Shown: positions 26,048-38,565, counted from the stretch's first letter. The stretch: DNA of 64,000 nucleotides from Sciurus carolinensis (GCF_902686445.1 NC_062232.1:13809105-13873104), one strand, 5' to 3'. The notes: a model not told the origin generated them from the letters alone. Program-made: numbers and translations.

Positions 26048-27449
26048 GACTGCATTTGCTCTTGGCCAGTCTTTGTTCTCATCTTTTTTCTGTCACTTTC
26101 CCAAGACTACTAAGTTTCAGCCATTATATTGAAAATCTTAAATTTTGAAATTTATCCAGGTTGGTAGTCTTCAATTCACTTAAAGCCTGTAGGTATTCTT
26201 CAACAGTCTTGGATTTCAGTTCCTTCCATCCTTTATCATCTAAAGGTTATTTTTCTTGGAGTCGAGGATAATAACAGACCATATTTTCTGATTAACTTCA
26301 ATAGAGCAAAATCTAGGCAGTCCCCAACTTTTGTAAGTTCATTTTAAATTTAGTTATTTAGAATTCAGAATATGTTACCCCATGGTAACCATGTTAAAGC
26401 TGATCTGTACATTTTCATGGAGGTGCCCTTCAAAACCTTTTTAACTGTGTTAGTATGAACTCTGAATTTCTTTTTTCCCATTTTAACCATTTTTTCCCCC
26501 CAGTCTAAACCCCAAGGTCCTTAGATTCTTAGGAAGGTCTGGGAGTTTAGGAGGATTGGCAGTACTGGGAAAAGGAGTATCAAATTGGTACTGGATTTTA
26601 CTCCCTTGTAGAAAGATTCTAAAGGTCCAGGCAAGATACATGTTTGGTAGTTTGAAATTTTTATGCTATAAATTGTATGGAACTCCTGATCGTCAAGTAT
26701 CTGTTTTGATTTAATAATAAGAGCTGAATTTACAGAGGATGGATTGATAAATTACTCTCCACTATTGGGAAAATTAAGCAAAATGAAGAATATATTAATT
26801 ATGGATCACATGGTTTCATCCAGAAAAGGCTAATAGTAGTACATTATCTCCTTGCTTGTATTCAGCATGGAGAAGTCTCTGCAAGAGAGAGATTAATTAG
26901 GATTTTTTTTTTTTTACAAGACTGTGCTTTCTGTAGAAATGGTTTCCTTCCTTACATGGATCTGAGTTTTAAGATGCTTTCAAACCATTTGAACTCTCTT
27001 ATTATAACAGAAATTTAGTCATGTACCAAATTTATTCATGTGCAATTTTCAGTGACAAAATGGTTCTCTCATTTGTATGTGTGAAAACAATGCCAGGAAC
27101 AAAAACAAAACTCATGATTCAACTGATTTTGTACTCTCTTTGGGAAGAAGAAAAGACCCGTTCAGAAGAAGATTATAATTTCAACAACAAAGGAAACTTT
27201 CAAGGCCCCGGCAGCTCTTAAATTCAACACTAATAATTTTGAAATAAATTATAAGCCTTACCTTTTTGTCAGTTCTTGTAGGTACCTGCTTACTTGCTAA
27301 TGCAAAGACAAGATTGCTTAATTCTAGATGTATTTCTTAGTGAGAGACAAATCCACTTTAAAATGGGTTCAGTTATTTGCTTATAAATGGTTAGTAATCC
27401 AAAATCTTTACTTTGGAAGGTACCTAGAGGACATCTAGTTCAGTACAAG

Positions 27450-27905
27450 ACTCTTTTCTATCAGGGACAAACTGTTTACAGCCACCCCTTCCTGCCTCCT
27501 GCTCATTTCCTCCCTGTCTGCTTCAGATGTATATACCTTCTCTATTCCCTCCAGTTACCAAGCTAAGACTCTTTGTATTGCCTTGAATACTCTTCTCAAA
27601 GCCCTGTGCAGGTGGCTTGCTTTTTTACATGAAGTGGATTTCTCTGAAATACTGCCTCCACAGGCCATTCTCAGATCACCCACCTAAAGGATCTACCCCT
27701 CTTACTGTCATCACTCTCTTTCATAAGACTTTTATTTTCTTTATAATACTTATGACTGCCCAAAATTACCATGTTTGTTTATTGTCAGCTCTCTGTAGGA
27801 GTTGGGCCTGTACTGTTCACCCAGTATTCTGAAGTCTGCACAGTAGTGGCTGGCCCATCGTAGACATCTGACAAATAGGACAGATGTGAGCATGAATGAA
27901 TAACC
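27450..27905 (+). mobile_element. L2 LINE 3' end
   Basis: attctcagatcacccaccta, ttataatacttatgactgcc, cacagtagtggctggcccat and gagcatgaatgaataa reproduce the L2 tail. Confidence 0.7.
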
Positions 27906-28634
27906 GTGGATGGCTCATCATTGTCCATTCACTACTGAACTGAAATCTGTCTTCTTTTCACTTGTATCGCTATTCTTCATTTTGCCTCCTGAAATCAGTC
28001 ACCTGCTCTACTCCCTCTTTTTCACAAACATTTCAAACAGACATTTGGATGTCAGTCATCTTTCATTTAGGCCGGACCCAGTTCCCTCATCAACTCCTTA
28101 TCTAGTGTAGTTTTAGGATAGTTCTCACTACCCAGGTTATCTGTCACTGGGAGTTTCTGGTTTTGTGGTTGTGATACCCTACTCTAGACAGTATATTATG
28201 TGGGATCTTAGCCTTAGAGTGAATTCAGTTAAACTTTTTTTAAATGTAATGTTGCAATGCTTATCTTTGATAAAAATTATCTTTTGCCTCCCTATGAATG
28301 ACCAAGAAATTTTTTATATATGATGTCATTAATCAGAATTATTATGAGTTCTTAAAAACTTGTTTTATTGTAGAATATAGCATAGAAATACATTAAACAT
28401 AAATATATATTCTAATGAATAATTATAAGTGAATCTATTAAACCAGAAGTCAAGAAATAGAATTAGTGTCCCAGAAAACCCTTCTATATATTTCTTCTCA
28501 ATCTTAACCCCCCCAGAGAGAATTAATATTGTTTTTATAACAAACATTTCGTTCATCACTTTTTTATTGATTTCCCACTTAAACATGCCTACTTATGCTT
28601 GTAGTTAAGTTTTTCCTATTTTAAAACTGTATGT

Positions 28635-28819
28635 GGGACTGGGGTTGTGACTCAGTGGTGGAATGTTCACCTAGAACGTGGGAGGCACTGGGGTTGATCC
28701 TCAGCACCACATAAAAATAAAACAAAGGTATTGTATCTACCTCCAACTAAAAAAAATAAATATCTGTATCTATTTCTATTTATCTATGTCTATATCTATC
28801 TATCTATCTATCTATATAT
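28635..28819 (+). mobile_element. ID SINE with TATC microsatellite tail
   Basis: The ID body is 28635-28757, then a (TATC)n-rich tail at 28760-28818. The duplication aaaactgtat (28623-28632 and 28820-28829) encloses body and microsatellite. Confidence 0.9.
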
Positions 28820-29039
28820 AAAACTGTATAGAAACAACACAATGCTGTTGTATTTGTTTTCTCTTGTGTAACAAGTTATCACAACAAGCTTAGCCACTTA
28901 AAATGTCAGCCATATATTGGTCACAGTTCTCTGGGTCAGAAACTCAGCCTGGTGTAACTGGGTTCTCTGCTCAGGATAACATGAGGCCGAGATCACCCTG
29001 TCAGGTAGACTCACTTCTCACTTGTTTTCTTGATGAGTT

Positions 29040-29800
29040 TCAATGTTGATTTTCAAGATCCAACTCTGCTTTTTTGATCTCTATTGTCTGTTTTCTATTT
29101 CACAAATTTCTGCTGTGAATAATTTCTTTTGTAAGTTTCTCATTGGGTTTGTTTTGTGATTGTTTTTTAACCTCTTAAGATTGATACATAGTTCATTTCC
29201 TTTCAGTTTTTTATATTTTCTGACATATGAGATTCTCAATTTCTTCCCTAAGTCTTGCTTTAACATTTTGTTATTTTAAAATTTCTATTATGATTTCTTC
29301 CTTGACTCACTAATGGATTATTTTGGGGATGCTTTTATTTCCAAATGTATGAGTATTTTCTAATTATTTCTATTGTGATTGATTCCTTATGTATTTTAGT
29401 TGTGGTGAGAGAACATCCTCTGACGTCAGTCCTTGTAATTTGTTTTGAATTGCATTATGGCCTAGCATGTGATCAGTTTTTTAAAATGATATGTATGTGC
29501 TTGGGGAAAAAAAGGTATTCTGCAGTTCTTTTCTATCATTCATGGTTCATTTGGTGAAGTTTTAAAAATGTGTTCAAAATTTTCTGTATGCATATACTTT
29601 TCTCTTTCAGTGAATTCTTTTTGTGTTAGTCTTTCTAGTGTTCTAATTTATTTTTCCAGTTTTGTCTTTCACTTTTTTAACCTTTCAGTTCTGTCAAAAT
29701 GCTCAACCCTTGATTTTTATTACTTTAACCTTATAGTTTTATAGTCTTCTTGATCATTCTAATATTATAAGTCTGAGTTATTTCCTGTTTCAGTTGTTTC
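29040..29800 (-). mobile_element. Old L1 ORF2 fragment (antisense)
   Basis: tgactcactaatggattat, gaattgcattatggcctagc and gaatgtgtcaaaatttt-like text correspond to antisense L1 ORF2. It continues in weaker form after the SINEs to about 30.8 kb. Confidence 0.65.
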
Positions 29801-29804
29801 TATT

Positions 29805-30153
29805 GCTTTTTGGGGTGGAGTGGGGTGGGATGGGGTTTGAACTCAGGGGAACTCAACCACTGAGCCACATCCCCAGCCCTATTTTGTATTTTATTTATTT
29901 ATTTTTTATTTTTTTGTTTTTTTGTGCGGTGCTGGGGATCAAACCCAGGGCCTTGTGCTTGCAAGGCAAGCACTCTACCGACTGAGCTACTGAGCTATAT
30001 CCCCAGCCCGAACTTTGTATTTTATTTCGAGAAGGGGTCTCACTGAGTTGCTTAGCACCTCGCTATTGCTGAGGCTAGCTTTGGACTCTGTGATCCCCCC
30101 TGCCTCAGCCTCCTGAACCTCTGAGATTACAGGCATGCACCACCACACCTGGC
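29805..30153 (-). mobile_element. B1-dID SINE, split by a younger ID
   Basis: The ID half is 29815-29880 and the B1 half 30020-30153. The two are separated by a young ID at 29897-30009. Confidence 0.9.
29897..30009 (-). mobile_element. Young ID nested in B1-dID
   Basis: gcggtgctggggatcaaacc ... ctatatccccagcccg. The 14-bp duplication tttgtattttattt lies at 29883-29896 and 30014-30027. The A-box region carries a small tandem duplication (ctgagctactgagct). Confidence 0.9.
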
Positions 30154-30154
30154 T

Positions 30155-30575
30155 ACTCTCTTGGTTCTTATTTGTGGTATCTCGCCTTGTTTATCTGGCC
30201 ATCTCTGATTATGTACTGCACACTGTAAATGAGAAATTATCTATATCAATATCATGAGGCTTAGACTGATGTCATCTTCCTACAGAGAATTGTTTTTTTT
30301 TTTTTCCCTTTTGCTTTACCCAGACCACTGGTGGCTCTTCCAATCTGAATGTGGAACCACCTTAATTCAGAGGTTTTATCGAGGTCACCCAGATGACTTA
30401 AAGCTACAACTCAGGTCTGTCCAAGGTCTGATTTTGCTTTTCCCCTGTTCTGGGAGTGTAGCTCTTTGGGGTTTCTGCTTCAAATGTGTGATGGTTTATC
30501 GCACTTTCTCCTTTTGAAGCACTCTTGGCTTTGATATTTGTACTCCTGGATCTGTAAGGTTTTCAAGAGCAACCC

Positions 30576-30634
<59 letters not shown>

Positions 30635-30800
30635 TCTTCAAATATCAAAAGGGACAAAACAGTTTGGGGTGATTTGGATTACCTTTCTGACTTCTATTCT
30701 TTTGCCTTGATTCTAGCCAGGTAAATCTTCACAATCTTGTGTTTGGAGCTTTTAAGTGTTTTCTCTAGCATTTGTATTTGTCCTCAAAGGGACATTTTAT
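30155..30800 (-). mobile_element. Old L1/HAL1-like fragment
   Basis: ctggccatctctgattatgt and related text resemble old L1/HAL1 5' parts. No frame survives. Confidence 0.4.
30580..30631. repeat. (CT)26 microsatellite
   Basis: A pure CT dinucleotide run of about 52 bp. Confidence 0.97.
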
Positions 30801-31270
30801 CCAAGTTACATAATTCGCTATTACCAGAAGCTAAAGTGTCTCAGTTTTTATACTATTCTTTTTTTTTCTTTTAAAGATTAATCAGTGTTATTCATATAAA
30901 ATTGCAGCTAAATCCAATTTGGCATAAAATGAATACTGGTAGTTAAAAGAGCGATCTTAACACCTATGTTATGTATTCACTCACATTCAAATTTTGATTC
31001 CCAGTTTCTTTTACTCTGTTGTTTTGATTGCCACAGAGACTAGATGAACCACATATTCTCTATATATACTTATATACAGAACTTTTTGGGTGCTGGGTCT
31101 TAGTGGGAATGATTTAATTTTTATCTCATTTCTTTTGAAATGAGTCATACCATTATTGGCAAAGAATAGAATATTTAAATATTTTCAGAGTGTTTTCCAA
31201 ACCAGCCATAGAAAATGAAAGAATGATTCCTCAGAAGCACCCTGAGCTTTTTAAACCTGTGATATGACTG

Positions 31271-31347
31271 ATACGCACCTGAGGATGGAACCCAGTGCCT
31301 CACACGTACTAGGCAAGTACTCTACCACTGAGCTCCAACCCCAGCCC
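31271..31347 (-). mobile_element. ID SINE, truncated
   Basis: gaggatggaacccagtgcct to gagctccaaccccagcccc, with ctgatatgg-type flanks. Confidence 0.85.
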
Positions 31348-31354
31348 CTGATAT

Positions 31355-31640
31355 GGATCTTTATATGGCTGGTTCCTTCTTGTCATTGTGTTTTCAAAGG
31401 TCACCTTTTTATAGAAGCCCTCCTTGTCCAAGTAATCAATCATTTTTCCTTCTTTTCATAACACATATCAGTATCTGCTAATAATCTTGTATTCTTTTTT
31501 CTTCCCCAGTAGAGTGTTAAGTTCCATGAGGGCAAGGGCCTTCCTATATCGTTCACCACTGTTATACCTATCTCTCATACTCATTCCCTGAATCGTGGAA
31601 GACAGGCATTATTTGTTTAATGAATGAATAGAATAAATAC
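31355..31640 (+). mobile_element. L2 LINE 3' end
   Basis: ggctggttccttcttgtcatt, agttccatgagggcaagggc and tttaatgaatgaatagaata match the L2 terminus. Confidence 0.72.
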
Positions 31641-32199
31641 TTACTTCTTCTCAAAGTGTAACATTTTCTCTAAATATCACAGAAATCTTTTAAAAACTTG
31701 TGATTCCACAGAACTAAAGTTACATTTTCTGAAATAAGCATAGGCAAAGAAGGTCAGCGTGGTTGGGGCGGAGGGTGCCAAGGGAGAGACTAGTAGGAGA
31801 TAACAGAGGAAGGGAGAGCAAGTCCTGTGGCTTAGGTGAACTTTGACTTCGACTCTTAATAATGTAGGAGGCCTTTAGAGGGTTTTGAGTGAGAAGTAAC
31901 ATGATCTGACTTATCATAGAAAGTTACTGTGACTTCTGGCAAGATTGTAAGAAGCTGTATAGGGATATTAAAGTATGGTTTATTCTGGGCTCACACATTT
32001 GTTCAACTTACTAATTTGTCAACCTTGATGCCCAAATCACCTGTCTTAATTTCCTGTTTTTTCTTAATTTTTCTGTTATAATCCTCAGTATAGTCTAGAG
32101 AATATATAAGGGCCTTATCCTTCCGGATCCTACTGTCAAAGTCAAGCTTTCTTCCTTTTCTTTTTCATCTTACTGTTTTCTCCTTATAGGAAAAAGGTG

Positions 32200-32960
32200 T
32201 TGCGTATACTCTGCTTTTCTGTATGTATTTTTTAATCAGCTCGTTTTACTTCTAAGAAACACCTATTGGGGTTTTGATTAGAATTGCATTGACTGTATGG
32301 ATCACTGTGGAAAGAATTAAGAACTTTAGTACTGAATCATCCTAGCTTTAAAATTTGAATAATTTGATTTATTTAGATTTTATTCAATGCCTTTGAAAAA
32401 AGTTATATATATAGGTTTTGAATATCTTTTTGTTGTTATTGTAAATGTGATTTTTAAAAGTTACATTTTCTCTTTTTTCTGATATTTACAAATTGATACT
32501 TATATATTAAGCTTATGTTCAGCTACCTTGCTAAACATTTATACTTTCAATAATTTGTTTAGAAATTCCTTTGAACTTTCCACGTAGACAATAATATCAG
32601 CAAATTTTGCTCTGAATCCCTTTTTCCAATCCTCTATATTTTACTTATTTGTTTTTATCTGGGAGTGGCTGGACCCACCAAGATGTTTAATAATGTTATT
32701 AAGTACTAATAGAACTCTTTGTCATGTTTTTAATTTTTAGAGAGACTAATATTTCACATTTAAGAGTATTTGTTGCAGATTTTTGTCAGATGCCTTTCTC
32801 AGGATATGAACATTTTAAAGTAATTTAATTATGGACATATTGTTCTTTTGAAAGCTTGTTCCAGTTCACATGCTCACATCCCTGTATGAAAGGATAGATA
32901 CTTCTTGTCAATGCTTGTCCACACCACATGAGGTACTCTTACTTCTAAAAAGTTTCAAAT
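32200..32960 (-). mobile_element. Old L1 (L1M) ORF2/3' fragments
   Basis: gattagaattgcattgactg, ccttgctaaacatttatact, gtctgggagtggc-like and tttttgtcagatgcctttc are antisense L1. Confidence 0.72.
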
Positions 32961-33054
32961 TTCATAGGTAGCAAAGAAAATGTTTAGATTTATTTCTGCC
33001 TTTTAAACTAATATTTTGTGTTGGTACCACTTTTTTAAAAAATAAAAGTAGGAT

Positions 33055-34335
33055 AGGTTTTTGAAAATATTTTGAAAATATTTGAGTTAGAGAAAAATTA
33101 CAAAAATAGCACAATTTCATTTCTTATGGCCTTGGCTCACATTCTCCAAATGTTAACAGTTTATTGTATTTGCTCTATTTTTATCATTTTATTATACTGA
33201 ATATTTTTTCTCTCTTATCCCATCCGCACTTAAACCATTTTTTTCCAAATGGTTTAAGTTGCAAATATGATGTTCCATTTTTTCTAAAAGCTTTGGTGCT
33301 ATTTCTTAAGAACAAGAGCATTGTTTTCTGTAGCCACAGAAAATTATCACTGATACAATACTGTTATCTAATGTGTAGACATTTAGATTTTGTCATTTGT
33401 CTTTTATAACAAAAATAACTTTTTGTTATAAATCTAGAATCTAATCCAGGATCATTCATTATATTTATTTTTCATGAATTTTAATCTTTGATAGAGAACA
33501 AATAGTTAACATTTTAAAAGAATAGAGGACAGTTATTTAGTAGAATGTTTCTTGGCTTAGGCTTGTCTGTTTCTTGTGATTTTACATTTCTTGCAGAAAT
33601 GTAAAAATATTTGTAAAAAATAATTGTTAAAAAAAATGTAAAAATGCCACAGAAGTGGTGGTGTGATGTATTGTATCAGGAGGCATATAATGCTGGTTTG
33701 TTCCTTTACTGATGATGATAACTTTGTGTCTGGTAGGATTCTTCACTATGAAATTACTATTTTTTCCCTTTTTAATTAATAGGCATCTTGTGGGGAGATA
33801 CTTTGAGACTAGATAATACCCTGTTTTCCATCAAACTTTCAACTACTAGTTTTAGCGCATATTGGTGCTACTTGCCTGAAATAATTATTACTAGAGTGAT
33901 TGCCAAATGGTGATTTTCTAATTCTATCAACTCCTTTTATTATTTGGGATAAAGAACTTTCCCTCCTCCCCCATTTATTTCTTTATGTCAATTAAGGACT
34001 TGTGCATTTTTTTCTCTGAATTATAATCTTAATATCTTTATTTCACTGCTCAAATATTACCCATTTGGCCAGTGGGAGTCATTTTAATCAGACTCCTGTG
34101 TCTATTTGATATGCCATCATCATTCTTTAGCATTTCCTTACTTTCTGGCACCACAAAAATATATCCTAGGATCATATTGTACTTTTCTTGCTCTTGCCTT
34201 GGATTCAGCCATTTCTCCAAGGAACTGTGGGTCCTTTTATTGGAGCACTGACTGTGCTCATGGTTTTTGGGGTGTTGTTGCTTCTAGACCCTCTCAGGAG
34301 ACAGGGCTAAGGAATATATGTGTATGTGAGTATAT
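33055..34335. mobile_element. Old L1M 3' UTR-type region
   Basis: gatacaatactgttatctaa, gccaaatggtgattttcta, cttactttctggcaccac, agccatttctccaaggaac and ctagaccctctcaggagaca match a long, conserved-order old L1 3' region. Orientation was not decided. Confidence 0.65.
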
Positions 34336-34479
34336 AGGCATTTACAGTTATAGCTCTAGATACTTCAATTTTTTCTGTTCGTGAAAAAAAAAGTTATTGA
34401 CTGTATTAGGGTTTTTCAGAGACATGGAATCCATGGAATATATTAGTTAGGTCCATAACTTCCTTCTTACATAAGTCCA

Positions 34480-34605
34480 TAACTTGAATATGTGTGTATG
34501 AATATACATGTGTATTTATACATATATTTATACGTGTGTATATACACACACACACATACACACACACACATACACATACATATATATGTATATATACAAA
34601 TATAT
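34480..34605. repeat. (CA)n/(TA)n complex microsatellite
   Basis: Alternating purine-pyrimidine run of TG, TA and CA dinucleotides, about 125 bp. Confidence 0.92.
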
Positions 34606-34843
34606 CTCTTTCTAGAATATGTGTGGTGAAGTAATTTATTATAATTATTTGGCTTATACCTAGTTATGGGGGTTAGCAAGTCCAAGTCCAAAATCTGGGC
34701 TAGTGGATCAGAGACCTAGGAGAGCTTTTCAGTTTGAGTCTAAAGGTCTCAAGCCTCTAGGAAGAGCCCATGTTGCAGATGATGACTGAAGGCAGTCTGT
34801 TGGAGCCATTCCCCTACAGCTTTAGGTATTAAAAGCTGAGCTT

Positions 34844-34939
34844 GGGACTGGGGAGATAGCTCAGTTGGTAGAGTGCTTGCCTTGCAAGCACAAGGTCCTG
34901 GGTTCGATCCCCAGCACCACAAAAAAAAAAAAAAAAAAA
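34844..34939 (+). mobile_element. Young ID SINE, intact Pol III boxes
   Basis: Sense unit with intact internal promoter: A box tagctcagttgg and B box ggttcgatccc, then a clean A-tract of about 23 nt. The 13-bp duplication aaaagctgagctt lies at 34831-34843 and 34940-34952. It sits about 0.5 kb upstream of CDKL5 exon 2, in the same orientation. Confidence 0.95.
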
Positions 34940-35362
34940 AAAAGCTGAGCTTAAGGAAGCAGCGGGGGGAAAAAACCCAAAGTGAACTTATACCATTAAC
35001 TTCAACTCTGTGCCTTTCCCTTTTCATATTCATAGCTCCCTTACATGAGAGTAAAAAACCAAGATCTCATTGTTTACAATGTATTTACTCATTTACTCAA
35101 TCCCAGGACACTGATAAAAAAGTTTCATGTCACTATACTAAAAACAAATATTTAAGTGGTGGAATACAAAATTTATATATTTTTCTTTGTGTTTCAGTTT
35201 GAGGACAGTAGGTACTGTTTTTAAAATTTACTTGGGGTTAATTCTTTTTCCCTGGTCCCCTTTAATATGGTTATGTTATTCATTCAAATAACTTGAGGTT
35301 GATTCCATTTTGGGTTCTTCTCTCTTCTATTCTTTCTTCTTTGTTTAGCATTATGAAACATT

Positions 35363-35387
35363 AACATGGTTTTTAAAAAACCATGTT
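35363..35387. repeat. Perfect inverted repeat upstream of exon 2
   Basis: Two 12-bp arms, aacatggttttt and aaaaaccatgtt, separated by one base. It ends 78 bases before exon 2 starts. Confidence 0.95.
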
Positions 35388-35465
35388 ATGTACTTAAAGG
35401 TACGATAGATTAGTAGAGTACTACAACATAAAACTAATAATTTTCCATTGTGTTTGTTCTTTCAG

Positions 35466-35727
<262 letters not shown>

Positions 35728-35911
35728 TGATTAATGTATAATTATGTCTACCATCAAAAATTTTACAAATTTTTGTAAATATCCTGTTAATTCAACCAGA
35801 TCCTGTTAATTCAACATCTATCAATTCAGATATACATCTAAGAGTAAAATATTAAAAATAAAATTACTCTTAAATGATTTGAGTCTTACTCTCCAATTGA
35901 AAGATAATAAC

Positions 35912-36128
35912 ACTGGGTGTGGTGGCACACACCTGTAATTCCCGCATCTCAGGATGCAGAGGCAGAAGGATTGCAAGTTCAGAGCCAGCCTCAGCAACTT
36001 AGTGAGACCCCAGGCAACTTAGTGAGATCATGTCTCAAAATTAAAAGTAAAAAAAAAAAAAAAATCCCTGGGGATGTGGCTCAGTGGTTAAGTGCCCCTG
36101 GGTTTAATCTCTGGTACCAAAAAAAAAG
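35912..36128 (+). mobile_element. B1-dID SINE in intron 2
   Basis: Sense B1 half (tgggtgtggtggcacacacc ...), A-rich linker, ID half (gggatgtggctcagtggtta ...). An internal duplication of aacttagtgaga occurs. Confidence 0.93.
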
Positions 36129-36480
36129 AAAGTCAATAACATTTTAAAACCTTCTAAAGTTTAATAAATCAAGAATTTAAGACTATTTTCACTTCATTCT
36201 TTTCATTAGCAATCGATTTCCTGTGTGTAGGTGTATTTATAGTAGCATTTTATTTTTATATCAACTGTTTATTTTGAATAACAAAATGTTTTGTAAATGT
36301 TGGACTTTATTTAATACACAGTAAATAAATGAATAACTTCTGTTTCTTTGAGAATGACAAACCACATTTGGTCATATTTTAATATCTCTGAAATCAGGAT
36401 GTTTTCTATAATCAGTAGTACATCATGGTTTATTTAGTAATACTTTTTCTTTCCTAGTAGAACATAAAATAATGCTTCTA

Positions 36481-36515
36481 ACCAATGGTATTAATACCAA
36501 TGGTAACCAATGGTA
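36481..36515. repeat. Triple accaatggta repeat with palindrome
   Basis: Three copies of accaatggta (36481, 36496, 36506). The first junction forms the perfect palindrome tggtattaatacca. Confidence 0.9.
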
Positions 36516-37618
36516 TTTGACAAAGTTTGATAATTCATTTTTCATAAATTCACTCCTAGAAAAATCATCATTTCTTCCTGATTTTTTTTTCCTGCTTAGT
36601 AATTCTTGCTCTTGACTTAGAGATAACTTTATGGAAATTTTGATAAATGATTTTGCTCTAAGGAGATAAGTGATTATAATTATAGTTTCTTAGCATTTAT
36701 ATCTTTAAAGCAAATGTTACAGAAATTTCATATTTCAGATTTTTCAAATAAAATGGATTTCAAAAGAAGTTTTAAAAAGTTATGTGAACACAAAGCTATT
36801 TAAGATTTTAATATTAACTTGGTAAATCCTTTTCAAGTAAACAAATTAGAATCTAATCATTAGATACATATTTCAAGGTCTGAAGTTGAAAACAAAAAAA
36901 TGGGTTCTTCACTAGTCAATTTATTTTCCATTTCTTTGTTGGTATTAATCATATAAATAAAATTCATTTTCAGTCTCATACTGTTTTATGACAGCTATCT
37001 TTTAAAATTTTATTATTCAAGGGTATTACACTGACAGATTAGGCAATCAAGCCGCTGACTGGAGAAGGTCAGCACAGAGGGTGTAACAAGATTGGAATGT
37101 TCTCCATTCTGGGCCTAAGTTTTTCTGGATCATAACCCATAGGCAATAATCTTCCCAGGTATTAGCTCAGATTAACCAAAAATTGTCAGACTGTTATTTC
37201 AGTTAGAATGTGTTAACTTGTTATAATCAGAACCTTAGTTGCTGTACATATTTTTTCTTTGTAAATGACTTCAGATTTTGGGGGGGGGTTTGCTGAGAAA
37301 TACCTATATTTGAAGTTTATAAAAATCTGTCAAACTACTCTTGTAGCCTAGTGAGCACATTTCCACCTTACAGAGTACCTGGTATGGGCAGTTGAGTGAG
37401 GATTTGGATGATGCCAGGTGATTATGGAGTTAATTTCATTCTCCTGATTGATTTCTTAACTCTGATAATAAGTTTCATCCATCTCCATCAAAGTGAGAGA
37501 GATTTTAGGTCCCCTAGCCTCTGTTGGAAGTTCTCTTCTCATAGTTGCATACGGGTTTTTCCTGTCTGCTAATGCCAATGTTTTTGATGTTTCTTTGAAG
37601 CTGTTATCATATGTAACT

Positions 37619-37814
37619 TTTTTTTTTAACTGGGGATTGAATGCAGGGGCACTTAACCACATTGCCACATCTCCAGTCCTTTTTTAAATTTTTTATTTTT
37701 AGACAGGATCTTGCTGTATTGCTGAGGCTGGCCTCAAACTTGAATCCTCTTGCCTCTGCCTCCTGAGTTGCTCATGGGCCACTGCTATAGGTGTGGGTCA
37801 CTACACCTAGCTAC
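37619..37814 (-). mobile_element. B1-dID SINE in intron 2
   Basis: actggggattgaatgcaggg and the antisense B1 half to gtgggtcactacacctagct. Confidence 0.9.
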
Positions 37815-38094
37815 ATTTTGATTCGTTATTAGAGCTTTCACATTATAACTTTAACCTTGGTTTCCTGAGTACCTTGTTGGTACAGTATTGTCTCTGTGTT
37901 CTACCTCTGAGAAAATAAGTTTATTGCCTAGATAATAGGTTTAGTCAAGCAAAGGTCCAAATAAACCTCATCAAAATACTTGATGGAAAGTGAGAGTGGG
38001 CGTGGCCTGTGCCCTTAAGCTGACACTTCATGGCAAAAAGGTAGCAACTCCAACTGGTCATTAGTTGGAATGCTGAGACCTATAGTATTTTTGG

Positions 38095-38180
38095 GTGTAG
38101 TATGTATGTAGTGCTGGGGATGGAACCCAGGGCCTGCACATGTTAGGCAAGCACTACCACTGAGCCACACTGCCAACCCT
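38095..38180 (-). mobile_element. ID SINE in intron 2
   Basis: tagtgctggggatggaaccc to gccacactgccaaccc; slightly decayed. Confidence 0.85.
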
Positions 38181-38530
38181 GACCTGTACTATTTTGCCAG
38201 TCAGGAGAGATTCCATTAACATAGAAGAGGGTTTCAGTGACCCCTGGGATGATAGTATATTTGGGTAGGCTCTGTGCTTGTGCTAACTCTTGGAAGTTAT
38301 TAGCTTTTAAGTTCCATAGAACCTTTAGAGTTAATTTTTTTTTTTTTTTTTTTTTACTCACACTGTTCTCATGATTCAGTTTTATCTCTAAAATTGTTTA
38401 AACCTAAATTTTGATTTTAGGTATTGTTATAATATATCCTGTTAAGTGATATAAATGTAGTAACTTTAATTTCTTCAAGAGTTTAGTTTGTATACATGCC
38501 CCTGATTGTTTACTTCTTTTTTTATTATAG

Positions 38531-38565
38531 GAGCCTATGGAGTTGTACTTAAATGCAGGCACAAG
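38531..38565 (+). CDS. CDKL5: CDKL5 exon 3 (35 nt, residues 22-33)
   Basis: The exon follows a T-rich tract ending tttttttattatag at 38530. Joined to exon 2 it reads GAYGVVLKCRHK, completing the glycine-rich ATP-binding loop (GEGAYG) and entering the second beta strand. Its 35-nt length matches the known CDKL5 exon (c.65-99) and leaves the frame at phase 0. The donor is acaag|gcaagt: a GC, not GT, 5' splice site with otherwise ideal pairing to U1 snRNA. No GT near 38566 would keep the family boundary. Skipping this exon would shift the frame and break the ATP loop. Exon 4 was not found downstream in the window. Confidence 0.96.

Larger units (their letters stand above)
1..35465 (+). other. 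CDKL5: CDKL5 intron 1 (3' part)
   Basis: This is everything upstream of the start-codon exon. In mammals a long first intron separates the untranslated first exon from exon 2, so this stretch is inferred to be intron. I recognised no alternative first exon, CpG island or promoter. Its content is interspersed repeats, listed separately, and unassigned AT-rich sequence. Confidence 0.8.

Noticed and set aside
34844..34915. tRNA-like sequence with A and B boxes
   Set aside because: It is the head of an ID SINE with A-tail and target duplication, not a tRNA gene.
34873..35202. 109-codon plus-strand open frame near exon 2
   Set aside because: It starts in an ID SINE and reads its poly(A) as polylysine.
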